Shown: one piece after another, positions 52,711-63,471 of the stretch | Layout of the letters: each line of letters begins with the position of its first letter | How positions within the stretch are numbered: the first letter of the stretch is position 1 | Origin: Platanthera guangdongensis | Lineage: Eukaryota; Streptophyta; Magnoliopsida; Asparagales; Orchidaceae | NCBI GenBank assembly: GCA_039583875.1 | Contig: CM077157.1 | Coordinates: 79,794,346 to 79,858,345, forward strand | Reading direction: 5' to 3' | Length of the DNA stretch: 64,000 bases | Program-made: the position numbers and the translations under genes | The notes under the pieces: generated by a model | What the model was told of the DNA's origin: nothing | What the model saw: the letters and a program-made list of their open reading frames with translations, nothing else | Databases searched by the model: none

Positions 52711-55700
52711 TAACATCCCGTGCCATCAGTGTCTGTGAAATGTGCAACCCTAATTACTAAGTTACTCTTTTCAGCTTGTTAAATAGTTTACGTTAACCCA
52801 GGACTGCCCCCGGTATTCCCTGTGAAGGGCTCTCAAGGGGCACTAGGAACTGTGTTGGGATTACGCCCAGCGTTCCCTTTCGCAAGGTACTTATTTTGTT
52901 ATTGGTTGGTTCCCTTACCCATTATTTTCTCATGTTCCGATATACTAATCCTAGGGTGATTTGACTCCAGCTCTCCTTGGGTAGGACGATCTTTCGTCGG
53001 ACTCGAACGCCTCTAAGCCCTAGACAAAAACCACACTCTACTCACTCATCTCCCATAGATGCCACTCATTCTACATATCCTTCCAGCAACCCATCTAGAC
53101 CCATCACACGTGCTCTAATTCATATCCAAAATGATTTCCTGCAGTTTTGCTATATGTAGACCACCTAAGCTACAAGACCCGTAAAAAGAGAAGTACATAA
53201 AATACTCATCCAGTACCCCTATGATAATTACTAGAGGGCTAAAATGATATTTGAAGCATAAATCCAAAAATCCATAATTTTCCTAATTTGTCTGATAATT
53301 TATTTATTTATTCTAATATCCAAAAAGCCCAAGCTTGAACATGAAGTAGCACTTTCAGACAAGATAAAGTTCCAATAAATTTATGGTAATTACAAAATGC
53401 CTAATCAACTCTAAGGCCAAAGTCTTCAAATTTTCCAGAAAGGTTTGGGTCCTTAGATTTAATTTCAAAGTTACCTCATAAAAAGTCAATTTAAAAGCTT
53501 TTACAGTAATAATGACTCCAAAAATTCAGAGAAAATTCAGGGATGATTGTGATGGCCTACAAATGCCCTAGAAAAAGTTTCATAATTTATCATTTAAAAA
53601 TAAGGTTGTATTTGATTTTTCTCATGAACTTTTAAATTTAAGGGTTAATGAACAAAGTATACTAATTAGCCATCAAATATTTCCACAAAAATTCCCACAT
53701 GATAATATTGAGCTAAAAACACTAAGTAGCAAGTTTCATGATTTTTCAATAAGTAATGGGCTCTTGCAAGGATTATTTAGTATGTAATCAAAGTAAAGCA
53801 CTTGTGAAGTAGATGCCCTAACTAGTTATCAAAAATTCTAACAAAATTAATACATGATTAGCATAGCCTAAAACTACCTCTGCCAATGTTTCATGCCCTT
53901 TCAATGGGCAGTGAGACCACAATAGCCAAATTATTAACTAGGGCAATCCTATTGGTTACAAATGAAGTGCTACAAATATTGATCAAAATTGCTCAAGTAA
54001 ATTATCAGAGGCTCATAATATCCTAAACCCCTCACTACCCAAATTTGGTTAAGATTCAAAATGTTTAGCTAACCTAAACCTACACTACAAGTTTTAGGTC
54101 CTAAGCTAGGGTTAGGGTTTTGGGACCCCTACCCTTTTCAAAATTAGCTAATATTTTTAACATAGGGTTTTACACATCCTAGGAACCTCCTTGCAAAATT
54201 TGATGTTCATCCAAGGTGTTTAGGGTTCATGCACTTCACAAGGCCAAAAGGTCCCTCTTTAGGGTTTGGCCTAGGGACTTAGGGCAAATCAACTCTACTC
54301 TACCCCACATTCCATGGGGAGATGCTAAGTGCCATAACAAGTCAGTGGCCCAAATTTCAGCCTCTGTTGAGGTGATTTGGTCACTGAAAATCAGAAATGC
54401 ACTTTTTGACCAAAATGACCTTATTAAGGTATAGTTAGGGTTGGGTCAAAACCTATTCAAAACATATACAAATTAGGTGAAACTCTATACAGATACCAAA
54501 AATGAACCCAGGGACCACTCACCAAAATTTGGGAGGGTTTGGAGGTGTTTAGGGCACCTATTTAATTTTTTAAATAATTATTAAATTTTTACAAAAACTA
54601 TAGAAATATTTTCTCCAAAAATTCCCATTTTTGGACAAGCCCTAGGTATAGATAGGGTAGACTCTCTGCCAAAGTTTCAACTGATTTGGGCTAGGGATGA
54701 AGTGTGGGCACTCAATTTAATGACTGCCTAGCCCTAATGGTATGTCCCACCAAAATGGGTGCCCTGGTCAGACCATACACCCAAATGGGTTCAAACAAAT
54801 TTTAAAATAAAATAGACTCAGAGGGCTACAACTTTCCTGTTGAAAGTTTTTCCACCAGAAGAACCTAAGTATTTTTAACAATTAAAACTCTTTAATGTAT
54901 AATGTGTGACAGAATGAAATATTCAAGAATTAATTTCCTATAGTTTAGTCCTAATGCAGCACGAATCTTGGTGCAGGGATCAACGGCATCCGGTCATCTT
55001 CTTCGTTGAGCCGACGGCTGCGATTCGTCCCGCCTGGAGCGATTTCCAAACGCCACTGCCGGCGACCCGGCCACCTCCCCGGCCGGCCACCGGCACCACC
55101 ACCTCCGTTGAGGTGGTGGCCATCCCCAGGCGGCGGCTTGGCCGCCGGAAACCCCCTTTCCGGCGATCCCGAGAGGTGAAGTTTTTCAGAAAATCCATGA
55201 AAAAGCCGAATTGGATCGGGCTCAATTGAGCCCGAACCTTGGACCTATTGATTGCTATGATCTAATCATGAGTTAAGGAGAGGGGGAGGACCTTCTTGGC
55301 GGCCTGAATGCGGGAAGAGCGGCGGGATGCCATTGACGACGATGGCGGCGCTCGGCTTCTGCAACAGCACAGTAGGATGGCTCGTCTCCTCCAGGTAAAC
55401 GCTCTAAAATATTCCCCTTGGCCCCCTGATGGTGTTTAAATGGCAAATGGGGAAGAGGGGAGGCTGGTTCTTCAATGGTCATTAACACCATTAAAGGTGT
55501 GGCTCGGGTAGAGTGGAGGGGGGCTGAATCCATCCCTTGGTGGTCGGTAAACGGCTGGAATCAGCTCCTCTCCCCTAGAGGAGTTGATTGCAGCCATAAA
55601 TGGTGGTTGTTAGCCTCCCTTGGTCGGCCTTCCACTCTCCCCTTCCTCTTCCTCAATTTCTCTCTCCTCCATTATCATGGAGGGGAGCTCCTTTCTCTCT

Positions 55701-55859
55701 CCTAGTCACCTCTGGTTGACTAGTCAACCTCACAAGCTAAATGCAGCCCACTTGGTTATGATGGTCATGGGAATGGGGTTAGCCTAAGGGAGAAGTGGCT
55801 TGGGCTTGGGTTAGCCCTTTTGGGCTAGGTTTGACTTGACCTAAATGAGGGTTGACCTG

Positions 55860-56400
55860 GGCCAATTTGACCATCTGGGTTGACCCCATTGGGTTTTTAG
55901 TGGCCCATTGGACTCCCTTAAGGTCTATGGTTACTTGAATAGGGTTGGTTGGGCATCTTGGTGGTCACATGCCCCTTGGCAAGGACACTTTGACCATCTA
56001 GGGCTAGAGTTGACTTGGGTCAACATGACCAATTGGGTTGACCCCTATGGGTCCTGGGTGACCCATTGGCTTCCCTTAGGGTCTAGGTAGGGTTATGTAG
56101 GGTTACCCTGCACTTTGGAGGTCACATACCCTTAGTAAGGGTACTTTGACCAGATTAGGGGCTTGAGTTGACTTGGGTCAACCTGGCCTCTAAGGCTGAC
56201 CCCAATGTGTCCTTAGTGACCCATTGACCTCACGTTAGGGTTAGGAGGGCATATGTGGGGTCCTCTAGGCTAGGAGTAGGTCAATTGACCCTAAGTAGGC
56301 TAGTTTGACCCATTTAGGGCTAGGGTTGACCTTGGTCAACTGAGCCTCTTGGGTTGACCCTAATGGGTCTTTTTGGCTCTAATGGGCCTCCCAAGGTATT
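55860..56400. repeat. degenerate repeats of about 158 bp rich in TTGAC
   Basis: Four diverged units, with GGGTTGACCCC-type starts near 55878, 56034, 56195 and 56350. They contain many TTGACC/TTGACT sequences and inverted pairs such as TTGACTTGGGTCAA. If the LTR is in minus orientation this is U3. Confidence 0.75.
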
Positions 56401-57589
56401 AGGGGTGTTGTGGTAGGGTCTTGGGGTTAGGGTGTGGCCCATGATCATCCTACACCATTGTTCAGAGTTCTACTATTTGCAGACCATGATGATCTCCCAC
56501 CTTTCTGTCCCCTATCTCTTGGCCCATTTCTGGCTTCCTAGGGTTTGTCATGACCTAGTCATGGACAAAACCACTCTTAGGGGTCTAGTTGAAAATGGGA
56601 TGTTACACACTACAAATGCACAAACACCCGGTAGAGCCCCACAAAGTACTAATAGGGAGAACAAACATTGTGGCGGTGGTTTCATCCACAAATAACACAC
56701 GCAACCACGGAAAACCGGAAATAAAACCCTGTAACGACCCGGGTTTAGAGCTCAGAGACCCACCACAACCCTTCCTAGTCTGGAGGCATGTCTCGCCCCA
56801 TGGCTTCGCCACTAAGGAAACCATGATATAAGTCTCAAGACAACAATGACACATCAGATTCTACTGGACAATTCTAGATTAGGAACAGTTGATCAACCTT
56901 TAAGAAGAATTTACAATCAAAAACGAACTCTAACACGTCCTACTTAAACGTTGAGTAACGGTTATAAGAGTAAGATTCCACCACATATAACACTTACAAG
57001 ATTCCGTAACAAAAACAAGAACATGGTGATTATAACGAAACCAGACAAGAGATTTAAACAGCACTACAATCAACAAGTTATTAAAATCAAGATATCAAGA
57101 AGTTAGTAATTTCTACAAATCAGGATAAAGAAGGAAAAAGAGGGAGATAACCATCACTTGCCTTGGTTTTACCATAGAAAGACATCCAAATCGCACCACG
57201 GCGTAGATCGGGGCTAAAAAGACGAGGGAAGTCGAAATCCAACAAGAATGACCAAAAATAAAAGTTAGGGTCGAAAATCCTAGCGAGAAAAAACTTCAGG
57301 AATGGGGAAAATTTTACCACGATGACGAAGCTTTCGCTGAGAGCTTTCCGGATCTATGATTGGTTGGAAATTTCGAGCACCGGAGCATCGTCGGCGGCCA
57401 CCGAAAGGATAGGGGGAAAACTTCTCACTCACGCTCACACCGCTCTGGTTCAGGAGATAGACAAAAATTCGATCGGCTTAAAGAGGAAGAAGAAGAAGAA
57501 GGTATATATATGAGTGCAATATTAGGATAACCATACTTAAGAAATGAATCGGGTTCTACTGAACCGGGTTTTCAAAATGAAGAGAGAAT

Positions 57590-58130
57590 TTCTCACGTGG
57601 AAGAAAAAATTCTTGAGTAGAAGAACATCACTCGGGAATAGGTAGCAGACTGTTCGAGAACAGGCAAAGGCCTCTCGAGAAGAAGGTAAGCACTACTCGA
57701 GTACTGAAGAAGGATTACTCGAGAACAATAAAGTCCCTCTCGAGAACTACATGGACTTCTCGAGAGCTAAGCAGGTAGTTCTCGAGTACAAGGTAGACAG
57801 TTCTCGCGAACAAGAAGCCAATTCTCGAGAAGAAGATGCCAGTTCTCGAGAACAAGATGCCAGTTCTCGAGAACATGATGCTAGTTCTCGAGAACAAGAT
57901 GCCAGTTCTCGAGAACAAGTAGCCAGTTCTCGAGAACAAGTAGCCAGTTCTCGAGAACAAGAAGTTCATCTTGAGAACAACGAGGCAGACCACAAGAATC
58001 AGGAAGCACTTCTCAAGTACAAAAAGGCAGTTCTCGAGAACAAGAAAGCTTTCTCGAGAACAAGGCTGCAAATTCCCGAGAACAGAGAACATCTCGAGAA
58101 CAACTAGGCAAAGCTCGAGTACAGAATCAA
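57590..58130. repeat. cluster of GTTCTCGAGAAC palindromes
   Basis: Some 25 occurrences of CTCGAG-centred palindromes. Several are perfect 12-mers GTTCTCGAGAAC spaced about 24 bases apart (57840-57960). They lie in U3 of the LTR. Confidence 0.9.
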
Positions 58131-58380
58131 CTTCTCGAAAACAAGCAGGAAGGACAAAATCCGCACAACGCTTCGTCAAGCCTAGCTTGACGATCGTCGA
58201 GCTCCGCTTGACGTTCATCGAACACACACAGGAAAAACCCCATTCGACGAATTCTGTTCGAAATTCGTCGAACTTAATACCCGATCGTCGAGCTCAATTC
58301 GAAAATCATCGAATGCAAAGGAACAAACATCCCGTTCGACAAACTGCGCACGGAAATCGTCGAACTCAGAACCCAGAACC

Positions 58381-58462
58381 GCTCGACGTTCGTCGAGCTC
58401 AGCTCGACGTTCGTCGAGCTCAGCTCGACGTTCGTCGAGCTCAGCTCGACGTTCGTCGAACT
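58381..58462. repeat. 21-bp tandem repeat, four copies
   Basis: Unit GCTCGACGTTCGTCGAGCTCA (starts 58381, 58402, 58423, 58444), itself palindromic around CGACGTTCGTCG. Degenerate copies extend left to 58190. Confidence 0.9.
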
Positions 58463-59099
58463 CCATACAGCGCCCAAAAATCGCGAGAAATAATAAGTTC
58501 GACGAAAACCCACCCCAATAGGAGAGCATCACGAGAATCAAAACAAGCTTAAGGCTTTGACATAGTAACTATCATACTCAGATAGTTGAACGGGGAAATA
58601 TGAGTTCAAAACATAGGCCCAAACGCGCTGAATTAAACAATTTAAACAGCGAAGACAACCCTATAATTCGACGTACCATTCTTGAGACATAACATCAAAT
58701 GCTCTCAAAAGAGAAAAAAAGATCACCACAAGGGTCCAAACATGCGTCGAGACTCCAAAATGCTCAGAACGCAATAGAACTGGACAAGCCCAAGGCCTCA
58801 AAGCCTCATCCTTAATATCAAGGAAAACATTCGAACTCATCAGAATCTCAAAATCAGGATCGACAAGCTCAACAGACGTGAAAACGCACAAACGGTGCAA
58901 CGCCGTAAACAAAATGAAAAAGGGATAACGTCCTGATGTCGAAATTATGACGTCAACGACCAAATAATGACATCAGAAAATCAGGGCGTTACAGTCACAC
59001 CCCCCTAAAAAGAAATTTCGTCCCGAAACTTAACACAAACTTAAAACCAAACCCGAAACAAAACTCAATTATTACCAACAACTTGATGACATACCTGAA

Positions 59100-59384
59100 C
59101 TAAGGGAAGAGATGCGGATGAGATTCTCTCATAGCTGATTCCAATTCCCACATCGCGGTCTCGACGTCTTGATTTCGCCAGAGAACTTTGACCATGGGGA
59201 TGGTCTTCCTCCGCAAAACTCGATCTTGAGAATCCAGAATACGAACAGGTTCTTCCACGTACGTAAGGTTGGGCTGAATCTGGGGCACCGAGTCAAGAAC
59301 TTGACGATCACTACGGATACACTTCCGCAACTGGCTCACATGGAACATATCATAAACATCAGGGAAGGTAGCAGGTAACTCCAA
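59100..59384 (-). pseudogene. integrase tail with chromodomain-like segment (chromovirus 2)
   Basis: 94 residues: FPDVYDMFHVSQLRKCIRSD, then YVEEPVRILDSQDRVLRRKT and MVKVLWRNQDVETAMWELE. This is the standard ending of Tekay/Del-type integrases. It ends near SHPHLFP and a stop. Confidence 0.85.
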
Positions 59385-59572
59385 CTTATAAGCTGACAGT
59401 CTGACACTCTGATGCTCTCAAGAATCTGAAAAGGTCCCACATACCGGGGGTCTAACTTGTGGTTCCTTCCAAATCTTTTAACACCTGACATCGAAGAAAT
59501 TTTCAGAAAAACCATGTCCCCAACAACTAACTCCAGATCAACCCTTCATTGATTAACATATTTCTCATATCG

Positions 59573-60019
59573 CTATTGTGTCACATTGAGCTTTTCTCGA
59601 ATATGAGTCACGACACAATTCATCTCTTTAAGGGCTTCCAGACCTAGCAACGGTCTCTCACCAACCTCAGCCCAAAACAAAGGAGTCCTACAACGCCTCC
59701 CATATAAGGCCTCAAACGGGGTCATCTGCAGACTCTCTTGGTAACTATTATTGTACACAAATTTCATGAGTCTGAGGCATTCATCCCAAGCACCAATGTG
59801 ATCCAAAATATAGCACCTGATCATGTCTTCCACTATCTGATTAACTCTTTCTGTCTGACCATTTGTCTGCGGATGATAGACGGTGGAATACCTTAAATTG
59901 GTACTCCAACCCCTCCTGTAAACTCTTCCAAAAACGAGACATAAATCTAGAGTCTCGATCTGATACGATACTGACCGACACTCCATGCAATCTGATAACC
60001 TCATCAAGTTACAATTCAA
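59573..60019 (-). pseudogene. integrase core, second half (chromovirus 2)
   Basis: 148 residues, out of frame for the first 38, then [20 protein letters not shown] (catalytic Glu), FVYNNSYQESLQMTPFEALY, GRRCRTPLFWAEVGE. The catalytic Asp regions upstream (60020-60158) are frameshifted. Confidence 0.8.
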
Positions 60020-60158
60020 CTATCTTCTTCATAAAATATCTAATCTTAAAAGGTATAAAGTAAGCACTTTTAGTCAATCTATCAACTATCACCCAAACAG
60101 AGTCGTGCCCACGGGGAGATCTCGGTAAGCCAGTGATGAAATCCATCGAAATACTCTC

Positions 60159-60599
60159 TCACTTCCAACTTGGAATATTAAGCGGTGTCAATTTACCACC
60201 AGGCCTCTTATGGTCAGCCTTAACACGCTGATACGTATAACATTCTGCCACAAATATTGCTATATCATTCTTCATCCCCGGCCACCAAACAATCTGCTTT
60301 AGATCTCTATATATTTTAGTGGAACCAGGATGGTAAGCAATACTGGAACCATGAGCTTCAGTACAAATTTTAGCCCGAGTATCACCAAAAGAGGGAATGC
60401 AAAATCTACCCCGATACTTTAAGGTATCCAACTTATTCAAGGAGAAATCAGGTAGATCTCCCTTCTTAGTTCTATTCCGGAGATGCAACAAATTCAGATC
60501 ATCCTTCTGGTGGGCTCTAGTAAGGGAAATCCAAGAGGGCGTTTCTGCTTTCAAACTAGCAGGCACATCACTATTCCCAACTTCAATCTTCTTCAACAA
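60159..60599 (-). pseudogene. integrase zinc domain (chromovirus 2)
   Basis: 146 residues: linker, then RFCIPSFGDTRAKICTEAHG, SIAYHPGSTKIYRDLKQIVW. The C-x2-C pair reads CYTY, so the second Cys is lost. Confidence 0.8.
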
Positions 60600-60617
60600 G
60601 AATACTTCTACTAAGTA

Positions 60618-60818
60618 CTATACAAACAAATTAAAAATTTTGGCGGTCTTTCTACTCAAAGCATCGGCTACTACGTTAGCCTTTCCTGGATGATAAAGGA
60701 TTTCCACATCATAATCAGCCACATATTCTAACCACCGACGTTGGCGCAAATTTAATTCCTTCTGAGTGAAGACGTACTTTAAACTCTTATGGTCGATATA
60801 GATCTTGCATAACGTGCC
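60618..60818 (-). pseudogene. RNase H C-terminus (chromovirus 2), disrupted
   Basis: Reads [38 protein letters not shown] and [11 protein letters not shown]. Its N-terminal side ends exactly at the LTR start at 60819. Residues upstream of that in the same open frame are LTR sequence, not protein. Confidence 0.85.
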
Positions 60819-60898
60819 TGTAATGCCCCGAAACTCGAAAGAGGGACGGACAGCGTTTAGAGCCAAGTTTGGGTCTTGGTAAGGGTCACACTGCCTGG

Positions 60899-61424
60899 GA
60901 CACGGGCGTGTCTAGGGCCGTGTCATGCTCGGGTTCGACGAAAAACTCAAGTGGCCGATGAACTGCGCTCGACGAAGTGTCGAGATAGTGAACACGGCCT
61001 GGGACACGGGCGTGTCCAGGGTCGTGTCGTGCTCGGGTTCGACAAATTTTCTGAGTGGTCGACTAGAATGCAGTCTATGATCGTCGAGGCGACGAACACG
61101 GCCTGCGACACGGCCGTGTCCCAGGCCGTGTCCTGCTCGGGATGTTAGCTGGGCTGTGTCGTGGTAGGAACACGGCCTGGAGCCCAGGCGTGTTCAGCGT
61201 GACACGGGCGTGTCAAAATCGACACGGGCGTGTCGAGGACCCGTGTTCTCTTCGGGTTGTGTTTGGTCCTATGTCGATGGAGGAACACGCCTAGCTACAC
61301 GGGCGTATACTGAGTGACACGGGCGTGTCAAGTTTGACACGGGCGTGTCCAGAGCCCATGTCCTGTTCTGGGTGTGACGGTTTCGGCGTCGATTGAGGCA
61401 CACAGCCTTGGACACGGGCGTGTC
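60899..61424. repeat. cluster of GACACGGGCGTGTC palindromes
   Basis: About nine copies or close variants (for example at 60899, 61003, 61201, 61221, 61316, 61411), several followed by GCCGTGT. It is the reverse-complement counterpart of the 28464-28915 cluster. Confidence 0.9.
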
Positions 61425-61721
61425 ACAAGCCGTGTTCGGCCCAGGATTTTGGTTTTAAGTGCGAATCGTGGCGTCCAATTCCTTCTAATGGGATCTGATG
61501 GTCCAGAGTGGTCCTTGTTGTGATATGTCCGGGAATAGGGTTTGAAACCCTCATTCCTCATCAAGTTTTCTCTTTCTAAAGTTTTAGAGAAAGGGGAGAG
61601 CAAGGAAGAAGGTGAAGGAGAGATCCGGCTGCCGGGGAAGCTTCAGAGCCCCAAATCGCGAGCCGAGTCTAGATCCGCGGAGGCAAGTCCGTTGCGGTGG
61701 TTTTCATCCGGCTAAGTTCTC

Positions 61722-61745
61722 ATGGCTAGGAAGAGAGGTCATAAG
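61722..61745 (+). CDS. putative gag exon 1 inside the LTR (MARKRGHK)
   Basis: ATG and seven codons, then GTAACG as splice donor at 61746. The predicted 1726-base intron (61746-63471) would remove the rest of the LTR and the PBS. It would end after GACTAATTC (branch site, 63440-63448) and TTTGTTAAG, joining in phase 0 to gag exon 2 at 63472. The copy at 28156-28179 has the same length, phase and donor. Without this exon the gag body has no Met until 63553. Confidence 0.5.
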
Positions 61746-63302
61746 GTAACGACACTTCTCCTCACGGTTTATAGGATGCGTGCTTAACATATTTTTCTTT
61801 CGAGCTTTTGGGCACCAAATCTCTCAAATGAGAGGAGTTTGGGTCGCCATGGTTCAAGAGGAACCTCCGGGTCGATTGAGTCCATCCCCGACATGATTTT
61901 GCATTAGAGATCCGCTCCGTTAGTGGACTAGGCATTGTGGGTGAAGTCGTAGTCGTGACTGTTAGTCCGACTCAGTGATGTTGCATAGCGAGCCTTAAGG
62001 ATTTTGTAGAAATCCGTTGCAGCAAGATGTTGTTTGTGATGTATGTGTTTTCCCCCTTTTCTCGAGTGAGTACGTGTCGTCGGAACCGGACAAGATTAGC
62101 TCTGCATTGGCGGTAGATGGTTTCCTTGGTGGACAAGGTTAGCTCCGCATTGGCGGTAAATGGTTTCCTTGGTGCGCGGGGACGTTGCAGTACAAATGAT
62201 GGATTAGGGTGGGGATGAATATGGATTGTGATGTGCTAAGGCGCGACTTTGTCTCTGTGGTCGGCTGGCTATCTCATAACATGCAAGTCATGTGGAGAGA
62301 GTGTCCCGGCGAGACTAGTCCCCTTCTGTGGGACTGACGAGAACGCCAAACATGAGACAAGCCCGGGCAATGAAGCCACGAGCGGGTGTAGTCTAGCAAG
62401 GGTTCTTAGAATCGGTTTGTGTGTGAGACGGAATCCTGACGTGAGAAGTCAGAATTTGCAGGCAAGCCCGGGGCTAAGACCCACGAGCGGGTGGGGCCTT
62501 GGCAAGATTTCCGTGTGGCGGCTTTTATGTCATTAGGGGAAATGCAGTACCCTTTTGTTTGCGACTTAACGCCAATGGGGAAATTGGGATTACCCAGATG
62601 TTTTGATGATGTGCTAGTTGCATACGCGATAGGGTGCCTTGGGTGAAGCCCGAGTTTTGCATACATGCTGCATAGTAGGCCCCCTTTTTATTATAAGCTC
62701 AACATAGAAAACATGTTTGTTGTTTGAGACATTCAAACATGTTCTTTTAGAGCTTTACATGTTTTTGTATATGGTATACGAAGTGCTGACTTGCAGGTTG
62801 GAGGGGTAGCCCGAGGTCCGTTAGGGCGGTCGGGAGGAGATGTGTTGGTTACACAGTTTGAGGTCAGCCGTTGCTGACCCACGTTACCACCAAATTTTTC
62901 AGGGCAAGGATCGCAAGCAGGAGCTAGCTCGCCGGCCAAAAAGGCCTAAGCCTCACGAAGTGTTCCAAGTGTTATACTAGCTCTATTTTGTGGCATTGTA
63001 TGTTTGATGCTCTAGGTTTCCGGCTTGCATGTCGAGGTAGTCTAGCAGTGCTGATGCACGTTGATGTTTGATTTTATCATTTGAGTTTTGGACTATCTAT
63101 TGTTGTAAGGCCTTAAGGCCGTTTTGATACTCATATGAATGTGGATAACTTCTGGTCATGTTTTCGATTTCTGCTGTTGTTTATTCTGAGTTTTGAGATT
63201 GGGTAGTTAATATCATCTTTTAACGCTAAAGCTGTGGCGTCTGTATGTTGTGGGGCCCCGACCGGACCCATATTATACGGACATCATAAAGGAGGTGTTA
63301 CA

Positions 63303-63321
63303 ATTTGATATCAGAGCCAGG
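63303..63321 (+). other. primer-binding site, Met-tRNA type
   Basis: ATTTGATATCAGAGCCAGG directly after the LTR, one change from the plant TTTGGTATCAGAGCC form. Confidence 0.8.
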
Positions 63322-63471
63322 TTACGTCCAAGGTCAGGTTTAGTGGTCGATTTAGCGTAATTGGATAACGTATAGAAGTTATCCACATAGGAGTATTGCG
63401 GGACCATGAGTGTCCTTACGTTTGAGTCTTGTGATTAGAGACTAATTCCTTGTTATCTTGCTTTTGTTAAG

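Larger units (their letters stand above)
51356..56612 (-). mobile_element. 5.2 kb probable solo LTR (51361-56607) with CACTA duplications
   Basis: Bounded by TGTAAGACCC at 51361 and ...GGGATGTTACA at 56607, with CACTA directly on both sides (51356-51360 and 56608-56612). There is no gag, pol, PBS or PPT inside or at the edges, so it behaves as a solo LTR of 5247 bp left by recombination between two LTRs. Read on the minus strand it starts TGTAACATCCC, as many Tekay/Del LTRs do, and its left part resembles the end of the LTR at 26886. The minus orientation is therefore favoured but not proven. Such a length is large for a plant LTR. A non-coding element of another kind cannot be fully excluded. 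Confidence 0.7.
56730..58993 (-). repeat. 3' LTR of chromovirus element 2
   Basis: 2264 bp. The minus strand starts TGTAACGCCCTGATTTTC and ends ...CCCGGGTCGTTACA. TATATATA at 57503-57510 is a possible promoter. A short basic ORF (MVKPRQ, from 57175) before a possible donor could be equivalent to the LTR exon of the Tekay-like family, but this is weak. Confidence 0.75.
56730..60818 (-). mobile_element. chromovirus element 2, cut by the element at 60819
   Basis: Minus-strand Tekay/Del-like element with 3' LTR (56730-58993), PPT (AGGGGGGTGTGAC), chromodomain-like tail, integrase and the end of RNase H. At 60818 it is interrupted by the LTR of the plus-strand element. The rest would lie beyond the window. 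The LTR motifs differ from those of the 26886 and 60819 elements, so this is another family. Confidence 0.8.
60819..63302 (+). repeat. 5' LTR of chromovirus 3
   Basis: 2484 bp, TGTAATGCCCCGAAACTCG...AAAGGAGGTGTTACA. The leader part (61560-61760) aligns with 28145-28330 of the other Tekay-like LTR. Confidence 0.85.

Noticed and set aside
55373..55392. Plus-strand ATG with six codons followed by CAG/GTAAAC in the long LTR, like the LTR exon of the Tekay-like elements
   Set aside because: The LTR is more likely in minus orientation, and no related copy supports it. Probably chance.
51356..56612. CACTA at both ends considered as a CACTA DNA transposon
   Set aside because: CACTA lies outside the TGTAAG...TTACA ends and in the same orientation on both sides, so it is a 5-bp target duplication. 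CACTA elements have it as an inverted terminal repeat with a 3-bp duplication.
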